The translations under genes and the position numbers were made by a program. The notes beneath the pieces were generated by a model. That model had not been told where the DNA came from. It saw only the letters and a list, made by a program, of their open reading frames with translations, and searched no databases. From assembly GCF_902498065.1 (NCBI RefSeq), contig NZ_CABVIR010000001.1:992001-1056000 (forward strand): a DNA stretch of 64,000 nucleotides, written 5' to 3'. This document shows positions 10,001 through 17,336 of the stretch, piece by piece. This stretch comes from Pseudomonas fluorescens (GTDB lineage: Bacteria > Pseudomonadota > Gammaproteobacteria > Pseudomonadales > Pseudomonadaceae). The first letter of the stretch is position 1, and each line of letters begins with the position of its first letter.

Positions 10001-11785
10001 CGGTCGGTAAAGAATATGCGGGCCGCCCGCCGTCAGGTCTTTGGGCTCGATGATGAACATGTTGCTGACGACATCACAGGTGGCGCCAGCCTTGCGTTGA
10101 AATGCCAAAGGCCTGATGACAATCGACTGCTCCTCGACGACGCGCTCGGCAGCCAACGGCTGGAACAATGCATCGACATATCGATAGCCCGGGAAAGTGA
10201 AGCCGTGTTCACCCTTGATCGAATGTTCCAGGGCGCGCAGCGGCATACCTACGCTAAGTTCAAGACCGAACAGTCGCTGGCGTTCCTTGGCCTCGGGACT
10301 ATCGCCAAGCAGTTGCGCTTCTAAGTACTCGGGGTAATGTTTTCCGACATCGACTCGATTCACCAGCTCCAGTAAATAAGCCTCGGTGGTCCAGTCTTGA
10401 ATCAGTTGGTTTGCGGTGTGGCGGATGGTCATCCGGCCTTTGGGTTTGCCGGCGAGATTTTTGATCGCAAGATCGGTCAGCGACATCTGGACTGGTTCGA
10501 GGTAGCCACTGCCCAAGTCGCCAACGGGCACATGAAAGGTCAGTTCCAGCTCATCGGACTTGTAGCCGGGGGCCAGGGGCTGGTCTTTGAGCATTTGCTC
10601 ATGCAGTGCATTTCTGGTGAACGTGCGAAGGTCAACGACGCCGTCGCGCAACGAACGTCCCTGTGTCTGTTGTTTGGCGCTGGCCATCGATAACGTGTAT
10701 TTGCGCCACGCCATGCGATCACTGCCGCCCGCACCCTGCAACCACTCGGGCATCGACGCCTGCAGGGATTGAAGGTGCATCGGGTGGTGGTCGCTGCCGA
10801 TAAACCGTGCAGCCACATCGGTGATTGCATCAAAACGTTTTTCAAGTTCCGCCAGGCTCTGGCGTGCGGGCAGTTTCAGCGATTCCAGGTCTTGCAGTTG
10901 CTGGTTCAGCAGCAGGGCTGCCTGGGTATCAAAAATGTTGCCGTCCGGTGCAAAACGTTTCCAGGTGATGGAATCGGCCGTGAAGTCTTGCTGCAACCGC
11001 GCATTCCATGCAGCACCGAAGGCTTGCTTGGACGGGAACGACTCGATGTCGCCGGTCACGCTGCACAACAAATGGGTATCACCGTAAATCACCAGGATAT
11101 CCGACGTCTGCAGCGTGATCGTCACTTCACCTCTGCTCAGCGTGATTTGAAGCGTACAGGCTTCAATAGCACCTTTGACCCAGGGTCGCTGAAGGCGTTC
11201 ACGGTTGTCGGGTTGGCGCGCCAACTCCAGGAGAATCTCGGCCTGGGACGCATTAGTCTCCGCGAGACGCGTCGCGGACGTTTTCAGCACGCCGGCGAGC
11301 AGATCCCCCAGCCATTGCCAGCGGCTGACGCCGGTCTGGTCTTTTTCGTTCCAGCAGTCCTTCAATGATTCCTGAGCGCCGATGTAGAGAATGTCGGGTA
11401 ACTCGCGGATGACATCCGCGATCACTTGCAGCTCAGGCCGCCGCGATGAGGTGCTGTTGACGGCGAGTCGTGCAGGGGCACGGTTGGTCAAAAAGCAGAT
11501 GCGACCGAATTGCTCGCTAAAATCCGGGAATGTACCGCTGGCGAGAGACTCAAGCACCAAATCGATAAGCGGCGTGAGCCGCCAGCCTCCCTCCGGGGTC
11601 GGTTGGGCGACTTTGGTCAGGTCAGGGTCGAACGCCAGTTGCGGGTATTTTTCCAGAATGCCGTCCTTGAGCATGCGGGCGGTTTGCGAGCGCAATGTCG
11701 GTCGGGTGTTGAATCGGTTGTGAACCGCCCGCGCGATGATGTCTGTGTTGCTCGCGGTGGCGGGCGGTGATGCAGGTGTGGGCAT
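7088..11785 (-). CDS. Dermonecrotic toxin-type (DUF6543) giant protein
   Basis: 1565 residues, start ATG at 11783-11785 behind AAAGGA. The sequence resembles the large family of Pseudomonas proteins carrying the dermonecrotic toxin domain (DUF6543): an N-terminal VHNRFNTRPTLRSQTARML, a long central region with GLELSVGMPLRALEHSIKG and FPGYRYVDALFQPLA, then HIVHFHAGDEFSPPD. Next come a weakly hydrophobic stretch (AIILEGGWLVFNNVILPLL) and a domain GTFKGLYRIGNTWHATVAGLLFRV. A long Gln/Glu/Arg-rich helical region follows, probably coiled coil, and a charged C-terminus. No signal peptide is visible. Members are presumed contact or secreted toxins acting on eukaryotes or insects, but function here is unproven. 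It stands alone, with no secretion or immunity gene next to it. Confidence 0.7.
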   Translation of the reverse strand: MPTPASPPATASNTDIIARAVHNRFNTRPTLRSQTARMLKDGILEKYPQLAFDPDLTKVAQPTPEGGWRLTPLIDLVLESLASGTFPDFSEQFGRICFLTNRAPARLAVNSTSSRRPELQVIADVIRELPDILYIGAQESLKDCWNEKDQTGVSRWQWLGDLLAGVLKTSATRLAETNASQAEILLELARQPDNRERLQRPWVKGAIEACTLQITLSRGEVTITLQTSDILVIYGDTHLLCSVTGDIESFPSKQAFGAAWNARLQQDFTADSITWKRFAPDGNIFDTQAALLLNQQLQDLESLKLPARQSLAELEKRFDAITDVAARFIGSDHHPMHLQSLQASMPEWLQGAGGSDRMAWRKYTLSMASAKQQTQGRSLRDGVVDLRTFTRNALHEQMLKDQPLAPGYKSDELELTFHVPVGDLGSGYLEPVQMSLTDLAIKNLAGKPKGRMTIRHTANQLIQDWTTEAYLLELVNRVDVGKHYPEYLEAQLLGDSPEAKERQRLFGLELSVGMPLRALEHSIKGEHGFTFPGYRYVDALFQPLAAERVVEEQSIVIRPLAFQRKAGATCDVVSNMFIIEPKDLTAGGPHILYRPLYPDPLHQYPSRQDLLSAIAQTGPLQTSVLTWLPDRARPIYDNNGFTEPHIVHFHAGDEFSPPDKPKPAILAGDEAVGDWLTALEEGRLLASLFVSNARALIDLADRQSVSNAESRWAIILEGGWLVFNNVILPLLRGPAMVVGWMQQIAHSLINDLPALDSDDPKARNQAWVDVLLNIGLVVLHVAREQGAPALSDSTVAEIQGPLASPRRPSQTFSWPTEPTITEDSPGLPSEPPGSGNTLLDFNLSSARDSASARLFNTLRELQVPWPTPLPAPITTGTFKGLYRIGNTWHATVAGLLFRVSIVPGFGEVYLIHPEHPDHPGIKLKTDGNGHWTLDQGLKLLGGGRNARINAQREMTQQRISLLQLNRQEFVDQQTRVQKRVDIAENLMQLKKNDPASTELDRATYRQRFVDELDKQTETYATLLAEIRELSELTKSDPDPLQLCNLSENLINNARKRVVILDWEREAIDSEYTDLKDGIRHLHEAIIREGDVVLDRYFEFMRKTAEINETMIKLFEQVDGRLLELKQIPRLGMEYWKRLTGNRPENEMTALRIKSYQLSVLRLLSLKALGSNTMGALERTLSPLLLLSRSHAELQTDHTYINSDRIAVLDNLVDQYNKAQDGLEAIGIFSTDELQAHPFNRLRELIDQLRVDAERRLAQALQLQPQPEEPPASASGSRPPVKRPDSRPSRKRVINTAKGAFIGDLRQRVANQGGDIVDINDPFEEKPLASFHEHEPNVWVEVVDVRPVTPKAPRPYQQVKGDARKALADTDKHVQKIEGYAQRASSPKEIEEQLQREAQKLIGYADSLEHHESPPANRAPDVSLIHGLRDKARNLYTQASDLRTRMTLARPPTSEGVEFLLRNNAIFARIIGQRVQLKTGRKDFMQEYVLLNKENQPWWYAHFHYANAEDAKADYSQAHLKTREQRFETYESAMAKAKDPKQQIAIHHGIISKELASSDFLPLLPR

Positions 11786-11906
11786 GATGCAATCCTTTGC
11801 ATGAGTGGTTGCTCAACGTAAAACCTAATCGAAAGGGATGTGCGGTAGCGGGTTACCGCACATTGTTCGATTCGATGGGGCAAGGAAGGTTTTCAGGCCG
11901 GAAACG

Positions 11907-11939
11907 AAAAAGCCGCAACCTCAGGGTTGCGGCTTTTTT
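11907..11939 (-). terminator. Terminator of the GntR-regulator transcript
   Basis: Stem AGCCGCAACC/GGTTGCGGCT with a short loop, flanked by A and T runs. Read on the minus strand it follows the regulator stop at 12000. It also insulates the toxin-like gene that starts at 11785. The stem sequence is nearly the same as that of the terminator at 7043-7070. Confidence 0.8.
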
Positions 11940-11999
11940 ACATCTGAAGATTCACACAACCCTTTGTAGAGGCCGGCTCCTGCAAGGGATCGCGTTGGT

Positions 12000-12719
12000 T
12001 TACGAAGGATCGGTGCCCAGCACCACATTCAACGCACTGCGCGCATCATCCAGCTGCACCAGCGTCGCATGCCGTGCACCCAGCGCATCGCGATTTTCGA
12101 TCGCCGTGAGAATCGCCTTGTGCCGTGGCAAGGCCAATTCATGCAGGTTCGGCCGCTGGTTGGAATGCTTCAACGCTTCGGCAATTGCTACCGACAGCAT
12201 GTTGCACAGGTTCGCTAGCAAATCGTTGTGCGTTGCGTCGGCGATGCGGCTGTGGAAATCCAGGTCCGGTTGCAACAGCGCTTCGGGGGTCGGCGCGGCT
12301 TCCATGCGTTGGTAGGCTTCACCGATGGAGGCGATGTCCGCGTCGGTGGCGAACTGCGCGGCGAGGGCTGCGGCAGCCGGTTCGATGATGCTGCGCACAC
12401 TGGTCAGCAGATCGAAGAACTGATTCTGCGGGCTGCTTTGCATCAGCCAGTGCAGCACATCCGGGTCGAGCATGTGCCATTCCTTGCGCTGCTTGACCAC
12501 CGTGCCGACCCGCGGACGGGAATACACCAGGCCTTTGGCGACCAATACACGCGTGGCTTCGCGCAGCACCGGCCGGCTGACCGCGTATTCCTCGCACAAC
12601 AGGGCTTCTGCGGGCAGCTTGTCGTCCGGTTTGAAGCGTCCGGAAACGATCTGCATGCCCAGTTCCTGGACGATGCGCGAGTGCATGCTTTTGCGGTCGG
12701 AGGGTTTGCGGTAATCCAT
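12000..12719 (-). CDS. GntR/FadR-family transcriptional regulator of the sugar-acid locus
   Basis: 239 residues. The N-terminal winged helix (residues about 10-75) contains LPAEALLCEEYAVSRPVLREA, the GntR helix-turn-helix. The C-terminal helical FCD effector domain contains DLDFHSRIADATHNDLL and a late His (ALPRHKAIL), consistent with FCD metal ligands. I chose ATG 12717-12719 (MDYRKPSD), since the upstream extension is REP-flanking sequence. It lies downstream of and on the same strand as the dehydratase, separated by a REP pair. Two sites matching the FadR-subfamily consensus TNGTNNNACNA lie in the divergent promoter of the locus, so it probably represses both arms until a pathway acid binds. 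Confidence 0.88.
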   Translation of the reverse strand: MDYRKPSDRKSMHSRIVQELGMQIVSGRFKPDDKLPAEALLCEEYAVSRPVLREATRVLVAKGLVYSRPRVGTVVKQRKEWHMLDPDVLHWLMQSSPQNQFFDLLTSVRSIIEPAAAALAAQFATDADIASIGEAYQRMEAAPTPEALLQPDLDFHSRIADATHNDLLANLCNMLSVAIAEALKHSNQRPNLHELALPRHKAILTAIENRDALGARHATLVQLDDARSALNVVLGTDPS

Positions 12720-12824
12720 GGGGAACGGCGCGATCCTGTGCGATGGAGGTGCCGCGCATGATAGCAGGCGCGGCGAGGACGGTCGCCCGAGCAAGCACGG
12801 TCCTGCGTCCAATGAAGATCAAAA

Positions 12825-12916
12825 TGTGGGAGCGGGCTTGCCCGCGATGGGTCCATCACATTCACCATTGAAGGCGACTGATCCACCGCAATCGCGGGCA
12901 AGCCCGCTCCCACAGG
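12825..12916. repeat. REP doublet (BIME) between regulator and dehydratase
   Basis: Inverted pair: TGTGGGAGCGGGCTTGCCCG on the left and CGGGCAAGCCCGCTCCCACA on the right, about 50 bp apart. It lies inside the probable dehydratase-regulator transcript and could lower expression of the distal regulator. Confidence 0.9.
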
Positions 12917-12927
12917 GTTTTGCGAGG

Positions 12928-14664
12928 TTAGTGAGAGTGGCGGGGGACTTCGGCCCCGCGGCAACCGACCAGGAAGTCAAAGTCGCACCCTTGATCAGCC
13001 TGCAGCACATGGTCGATGTACAGCTGGCGGTATCCACCGAGGATCATCTGCTGCGGCGGTTGCAGATCGGCCATGCGCGCCGCCAGTTCGGCGTCCGGAA
13101 TGTCCAGGTGCAAGCGCCCGTTGGCGCAATCGAGTTCGATCCAGTCGCCTTCCTTCACCGCTGCCAAAGGCCCGCCGGCTGCCGCTTCCGGTGCCACATG
13201 CAACACCACCGTGCCGTACGCGGTGCCGCTCATGCGCGCATCGGAAATGCGCACCATGTCCGTCACGCCTTGGGCCAGCAGTTTGGCCGGCAAGCCCATG
13301 TTGCCGACTTCGGCCATGCCTGGGTAACCCTTCGGCCCACAGTTTTTCATGACCAGAATCGAGTTGGCATCCACGTCCAGTTCCGGATCGTTGATTCGCG
13401 CCTTGTACATGTCGAAGTTCTCGAACACCACGGCGCGTCCGCGATGCTGCATCAGTTCTGCGCTGGCGGCGGACGGTTTGAGTACGGCACCCAGTGGCGC
13501 CAGGTTGCCGCGCAATACGCAAATACCACCGTCGGCGCGGATCGGGTTGTCGAGGGTACGGATCACTTCGTCCTGACCGTAAATCGGCGAGTCCTTGGTG
13601 TTCTCGCCCAACGTCTTGCCATTGACGGTGAGGGCGTTCGGATGCGGAATCAGATTGGCTTCACCGAGGCGGCGCAGCACCGCAGGCAAACCGCCGGCGT
13701 AGTAGAACTCTTCCATCAGGAAGCGCCCGGACGGTTGCAGGTCGACGATGGTCGGCATGCCGCGACCGATGCGGGTCCAGTCGTCCAGCTCGAGGTCCAC
13801 GCCGATGCGGCCAGCGATGGCTTTCAAGTGAATCACGGCATTGGTCGAACCACCGATGGCCGCGTTGACTCGAATGGCGTTTTCGAAGGCCTCTTTAGTG
13901 AGGATTTTCGACAGCTTCAAGTCTTCGCGAACCATTTCTACCGCACGCATGCCGGACATGTGCGCCAACACATAGCGACGCGCATCGACCGCTGGAATCG
14001 CCGCGTTGTGGGGCAGGGAAGTGCCGAGCGCTTCGGCCATGCAAGCCATGGTCGAGGCCGTGCCCATGGTGTTACAGGTGCCGGCGGAGCGGGACATGCC
14101 ACCTTCGGCCGCGAGGAAGTCATCGAGGGTAATGGTGCCCGCTTTCACTTGTTCACTGAGCTGCCAGACCACGGTGCCCGAGCCAATGTCCTGGCCCTTG
14201 TGCTTGCCATTGAGCATCGGCCCACCGGTGACGACGATGGCCGGCACATCGCAACTGGCCGCGCCCATCAACAGCGCCGGGGTGGTTTTGTCGCAGCCGG
14301 TCAGCAGCACCACGCCGTCAATCGGGTTACCGCGAATGGCTTCTTCGACGTCCATGCTCGTCAGGTTGCGGGTGAACATGGCGGTCGGACGCAGGTTCGA
14401 TTCACCGTTGGAAAACACCGGAAATTCCACCGGGAAACCGCCAGCCTCGATCACGCCACGTTTGACGTGGTCGGCGATCTGGCGGAAATGCGCGTTGCAG
14501 GGGGTCAGTTCCGACCAGGTGTTGCAGATGCCGATGATCGGTTTGCCGTGGAACTGGTGGTCGGCGATGCCCTGATTCTTCATCCAGCTGCGGTACATGA
14601 AGCCGTTCTTGTCGGCCGTGCCAAACCATTGGGCGGAGCGCAGGGTGGGTTTCTTATCAGACAT
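12928..14664 (-). CDS. IlvD/Edd family dehydratase, L-arabinonate/D-xylonate dehydratase type
   Basis: 578 residues. It dehydrates a sugar acid to the 2-keto-3-deoxy acid. The [2Fe-2S] ligands are Cys56 (ELTPCN), Cys124 (LTGCDK) and Cys197 (SAGTCN). Lys126 is next to Asp125, matching the Mg-site lysine of the pentonate dehydratases. Spacing equals that of characterised L-arabinonate dehydratase (59/127/200) with a constant offset of three, which separates it from the longer IlvD and Edd proteins. The start ATG 14662-14664 follows AGAGAA. One GntR operator lies 15 bp upstream of the start codon. With the adjacent permease, AraD1-type protein and semialdehyde dehydrogenase it fits the oxidative pentose pathway. 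The exact sugar acid is uncertain. Confidence 0.87.
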   Translation of the reverse strand: MSDKKPTLRSAQWFGTADKNGFMYRSWMKNQGIADHQFHGKPIIGICNTWSELTPCNAHFRQIADHVKRGVIEAGGFPVEFPVFSNGESNLRPTAMFTRNLTSMDVEEAIRGNPIDGVVLLTGCDKTTPALLMGAASCDVPAIVVTGGPMLNGKHKGQDIGSGTVVWQLSEQVKAGTITLDDFLAAEGGMSRSAGTCNTMGTASTMACMAEALGTSLPHNAAIPAVDARRYVLAHMSGMRAVEMVREDLKLSKILTKEAFENAIRVNAAIGGSTNAVIHLKAIAGRIGVDLELDDWTRIGRGMPTIVDLQPSGRFLMEEFYYAGGLPAVLRRLGEANLIPHPNALTVNGKTLGENTKDSPIYGQDEVIRTLDNPIRADGGICVLRGNLAPLGAVLKPSAASAELMQHRGRAVVFENFDMYKARINDPELDVDANSILVMKNCGPKGYPGMAEVGNMGLPAKLLAQGVTDMVRISDARMSGTAYGTVVLHVAPEAAAGGPLAAVKEGDWIELDCANGRLHLDIPDAELAARMADLQPPQQMILGGYRQLYIDHVLQADQGCDFDFLVGCRGAEVPRHSH

Positions 14665-14678
14665 GATCGATTCTCTTA

Positions 14679-14689
14679 TTGTATGACTA
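14679..14689. promoter_or_regulatory. GntR/FadR-type operator 1
   Basis: TTGTATGACTA matches the FadR-subfamily consensus TNGTNNNACNA exactly. It lies 15 bp upstream of the dehydratase start. Site and regulator are linked by inference from proximity. Confidence 0.6.
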
Positions 14690-14753
14690 TATTGTTCGAG
14701 CTGAGGGTTAGCATAAGCTCAATTTCGCCTGTTTGGAAGTGTTGTTGCTCAAA

Positions 14754-14764
14754 TAGTATTACTA
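14754..14764. promoter_or_regulatory. GntR/FadR-type operator 2
   Basis: TAGTATTACTA matches TNGTNNNACNA and is the core of a perfect 6-1-6 palindrome, ATAGTATTACTAT. It lies about 94 bp before the permease start and 75 bp from operator 1, about seven helical turns, which would suit looping. Confidence 0.65.
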
Positions 14765-14857
14765 TATAGTCCGATTCAACGGAGGGAAGGCCCTGGCATT
14801 TTTTGGCGAGAGGCGTCCCCCGAGGTTCTATAACAACAACAATCGGAGACCGATCTC

Positions 14858-16180
14858 ATGAGCCAGGAACTGCGGCTTATTCGTCGCATCACGCTGAAAC
14901 TGATTCCCTTCCTGATCCTGCTGTACCTGATCGCCTATGTGGATCGCTCCGCCGTCGGCTTCGCCAAGCTGCACATGGGTGCCGACATCGGTATTGGCGA
15001 CGCGGCGTACGGCCTCGGTGCCGGGCTGTTCTTCATTGGCTACTTCCTGTTGGAAATCCCCAGCAACCTGATGCTCGAACGCTTCGGCGCGCGGCGCTGG
15101 TTTGCGCGGATCATGGTCACCTGGGGCGCCATCACCATCGGCATGGCCTTCGTTCAGGGGCCGCACAGCTTCTATGTGATGCGCTTTCTGCTCGGCGCCG
15201 CCGAAGCCGGGTTCTTCCCGGGCGTTCTGTACTACATCACGCAGTGGTTCCCGGTTCGCCATCGCGGCAAGATTCTCGGGCTGTTCATCCTGTCCCAACC
15301 GATCGCCATGCTGATCACCGGCCCGGTGTCCGGCGGCCTGCTCGGCATGGACGGCATCCTTGGATTGCACGGCTGGCAGTGGCTGTTCATCGTCATCGGT
15401 TCCCCGGCGATCCTGCTGACCTGGCCGGTGCTGCGTTGGCTGCCGGATGGTCCGCAACAGGTGAAATGGATGGATCAGCCCGACAAAGACTGGCTGGCCG
15501 GCGAGTTGAAGAAGGACCTTGAAGAGTACGGCCAGACCCGTCACGGCAATCCGTTGCATGCGCTCAAGGACAAACGCGTGTTGCTGCTGGCGCTGTTTTA
15601 TCTGCCAGTGACCTTGAGCATTTATGGCCTGGGCCTGTGGTTGCCGACGCTGATCAAGCAGTTCGGTGGCACTGACCTGGTGACGGGCTTCGTGTCGTCG
15701 GTGCCGTACATCTTCGGGATCATCGGTCTGTTGATCATCCCGCGCAGTTCCGACCGTTTGAATGATCGCTACGGCCATCTGGCGGTGTTGTATGTGTTGG
15801 GTGCCATCGGCCTGTTTCTCAGTGCCTGGCTGACGGTGCCGGTGCTGCAACTGGCGGCGCTGTGCCTGGTGGCTTTCGCGCTGTTTTCCTGCACCGCGGT
15901 GTTCTGGACGTTACCGGGTCGTTTCTTCGCCGGCGCCAGTGCTGCGGCGGGGATCGCGCTGATCAACTCGGTGGGCAACCTGGGTGGTTACATCGGTCCG
16001 TTCGTGATTGGCGCGCTGAAGGAATACACCGGGAACCTGGCTTCGGGGCTGTATTTCCTTTCGGGAGTGATGGTGTTCGGGTTGATTTTGACGGGCGTGG
16101 TCTACCGCGTGCTGGAGCGCAAGCATGTGTTGCCCGCCGACCAGTTTGCCGCCAGCGCGCGTGGCGCGACCCGCACCTGA
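14858..16180 (+). CDS. MFS permease, anion:cation symporter family
   Basis: 440 residues with about 12 membrane helices. The N-terminus LKLIPFLILLYLIAYVDRSAVGFAKLHM carries the DR motif typical of the ACS family (phthalate, glucarate, galactonate and rhamnose-type permeases). The cytoplasmic loop motif is LMLERFGARRWFARIMV, and ITQWFPVRHRGKILGLF is present after helix 4. It probably imports the sugar acid consumed by the neighbouring dehydratase by proton symport. The start follows GGAG. It is divergent from the dehydratase and heads the operon with the FAH-family and aldehyde dehydrogenase genes. Confidence 0.85.
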   Translation: MSQELRLIRRITLKLIPFLILLYLIAYVDRSAVGFAKLHMGADIGIGDAAYGLGAGLFFIGYFLLEIPSNLMLERFGARRWFARIMVTWGAITIGMAFVQGPHSFYVMRFLLGAAEAGFFPGVLYYITQWFPVRHRGKILGLFILSQPIAMLITGPVSGGLLGMDGILGLHGWQWLFIVIGSPAILLTWPVLRWLPDGPQQVKWMDQPDKDWLAGELKKDLEEYGQTRHGNPLHALKDKRVLLLALFYLPVTLSIYGLGLWLPTLIKQFGGTDLVTGFVSSVPYIFGIIGLLIIPRSSDRLNDRYGHLAVLYVLGAIGLFLSAWLTVPVLQLAALCLVAFALFSCTAVFWTLPGRFFAGASAAAGIALINSVGNLGGYIGPFVIGALKEYTGNLASGLYFLSGVMVFGLILTGVVYRVLERKHVLPADQFAASARGATRT

Positions 16181-16208
16181 CAGGAAAGAAGGTAATCACC
16201 GCAGATCT

Positions 16209-16300
16209 TGTAGGAGCGGGCTTGCCCGCGATGACGGCGGCACATGCACCAACGATGTGTCAGACAGATCGCTATCGCGGGCAAGCCCGCTCCCACAGGG
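16209..16300. repeat. REP doublet (BIME) inside the permease operon
   Basis: Inverted pair with cores GGAGCGGGCTTGCCCGCGAT and GCGGGCAAGCCCGCTCCCAC, located between the permease stop at 16180 and the next start at 16334. Confidence 0.9.
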
Positions 16301-16333
16301 GCCGTGGTGTTCTCAATAAACAGGAGAAAATCC

Positions 16334-17326
16334 ATGCGTTTGGTTCAATTCGAATTGATTAACGGCGAGCGCCGGGTTGGCGTGGTCGAGGGCAGTCTGG
16401 TACGCGAAGTGCAGGACGCGCGCACGGTGCGCGATCTTGCGTTGGCGGCGATCGAGGCGGGCGTCAGTCTTGAGCAACAGGTGAATGCCCTGGGCCTGGG
16501 CATCAGCCACGAGTATGCAGAGCTGCTGACCCAGCTGCGCATCCTGCCACCGCTGGACCATCCGGACCCGGCGCACATGCTCGTCAGTGGCACCGGCCTG
16601 ACTCATTTGGGCAGTGCTTCGGCGCGGGACAAGATGCATCAGCAGGCCGGTGATGAAGCGGCGATGACGGACACGATGCGCATCTTCAAATGGGGCGTGG
16701 AGGGCGGCAAACCGGCAGCGGGGCAGGCCGGTGTGCAACCGGAATGGTTCTATAAGGGTGACGGCAGCATCGTCGTGCGTCCGGGTAAACCGTTCCCGCT
16801 GCCGCCGTTTGCCGAAGATGCGGGTGAAGAGCCGGAACTCAGCGGTCTATACGTCATCGGCCACGACGGCAAGCCGTATCGCCTCGGTTATGCGGTGGGC
16901 AACGAGTTTTCCGATCACGTCATGGAGCGCAAGAACTACCTCTATCTGGCGCACTCCAAACTGCGCAGTTGCAGTTATGGGCCGGAACTTCGGGTGGGTG
17001 AGTTGCCTCAACATCTGGCGGGCACCAGCCGCATTTTGCGCGACGGCGAAGTGCTGTGGCAGAACGAGTTTCTCAGCGGCGAGGCCAACATGTGCCACAG
17101 CCTGGAAAACCTCGAATACCACCATTTCAAATACAGCCAGTTCCTGCGTCCGGGCGACGTGCACATTCATTTCTTTGGCACCGCGACCCTGTCCTTTGCC
17201 GACGGCATTCGCACCCAACCGGGTGACGTGTTCGAGATCAGTCAGGCCGAGTTCGGTGCGCCGTTGATCAACGGCATCGCGCCGGTCGCAGCGGCCTTCG
17301 AACCCGGCACCATCGGCATTCTTTAA
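16334..17326 (+). CDS. FAH-family protein, AraD1/GguC type; probable 2-keto-3-deoxypentonate dehydratase
   Basis: 330 residues, start MRLVQFE at 16334 behind CAGGAG. The N-terminal small domain is followed by LVSGTGLTHLGSASARDKMHQ, a hallmark of the AraD1/GguC branch. The fumarylacetoacetate-hydrolase-like core then has EPELSGLYVIGHDG, LGYAVGNEFSDHVMER, LAHSKLRSCSYGPEL and GDVHIHFFGTATLSF. Acidic residues of this core should bind the divalent metal. Members replace the DapA-type enzyme in oxidative pentose pathways, converting 2-keto-3-deoxypentonate to 2-oxoglutarate semialdehyde. The dehydrogenase that consumes that product starts 10 bp downstream. Substrate assignment is from context. Confidence 0.82.
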   Translation: MRLVQFELINGERRVGVVEGSLVREVQDARTVRDLALAAIEAGVSLEQQVNALGLGISHEYAELLTQLRILPPLDHPDPAHMLVSGTGLTHLGSASARDKMHQQAGDEAAMTDTMRIFKWGVEGGKPAAGQAGVQPEWFYKGDGSIVVRPGKPFPLPPFAEDAGEEPELSGLYVIGHDGKPYRLGYAVGNEFSDHVMERKNYLYLAHSKLRSCSYGPELRVGELPQHLAGTSRILRDGEVLWQNEFLSGEANMCHSLENLEYHHFKYSQFLRPGDVHIHFFGTATLSFADGIRTQPGDVFEISQAEFGAPLINGIAPVAAAFEPGTIGIL

Positions 17327-17336
17327 GGAGCAACCC

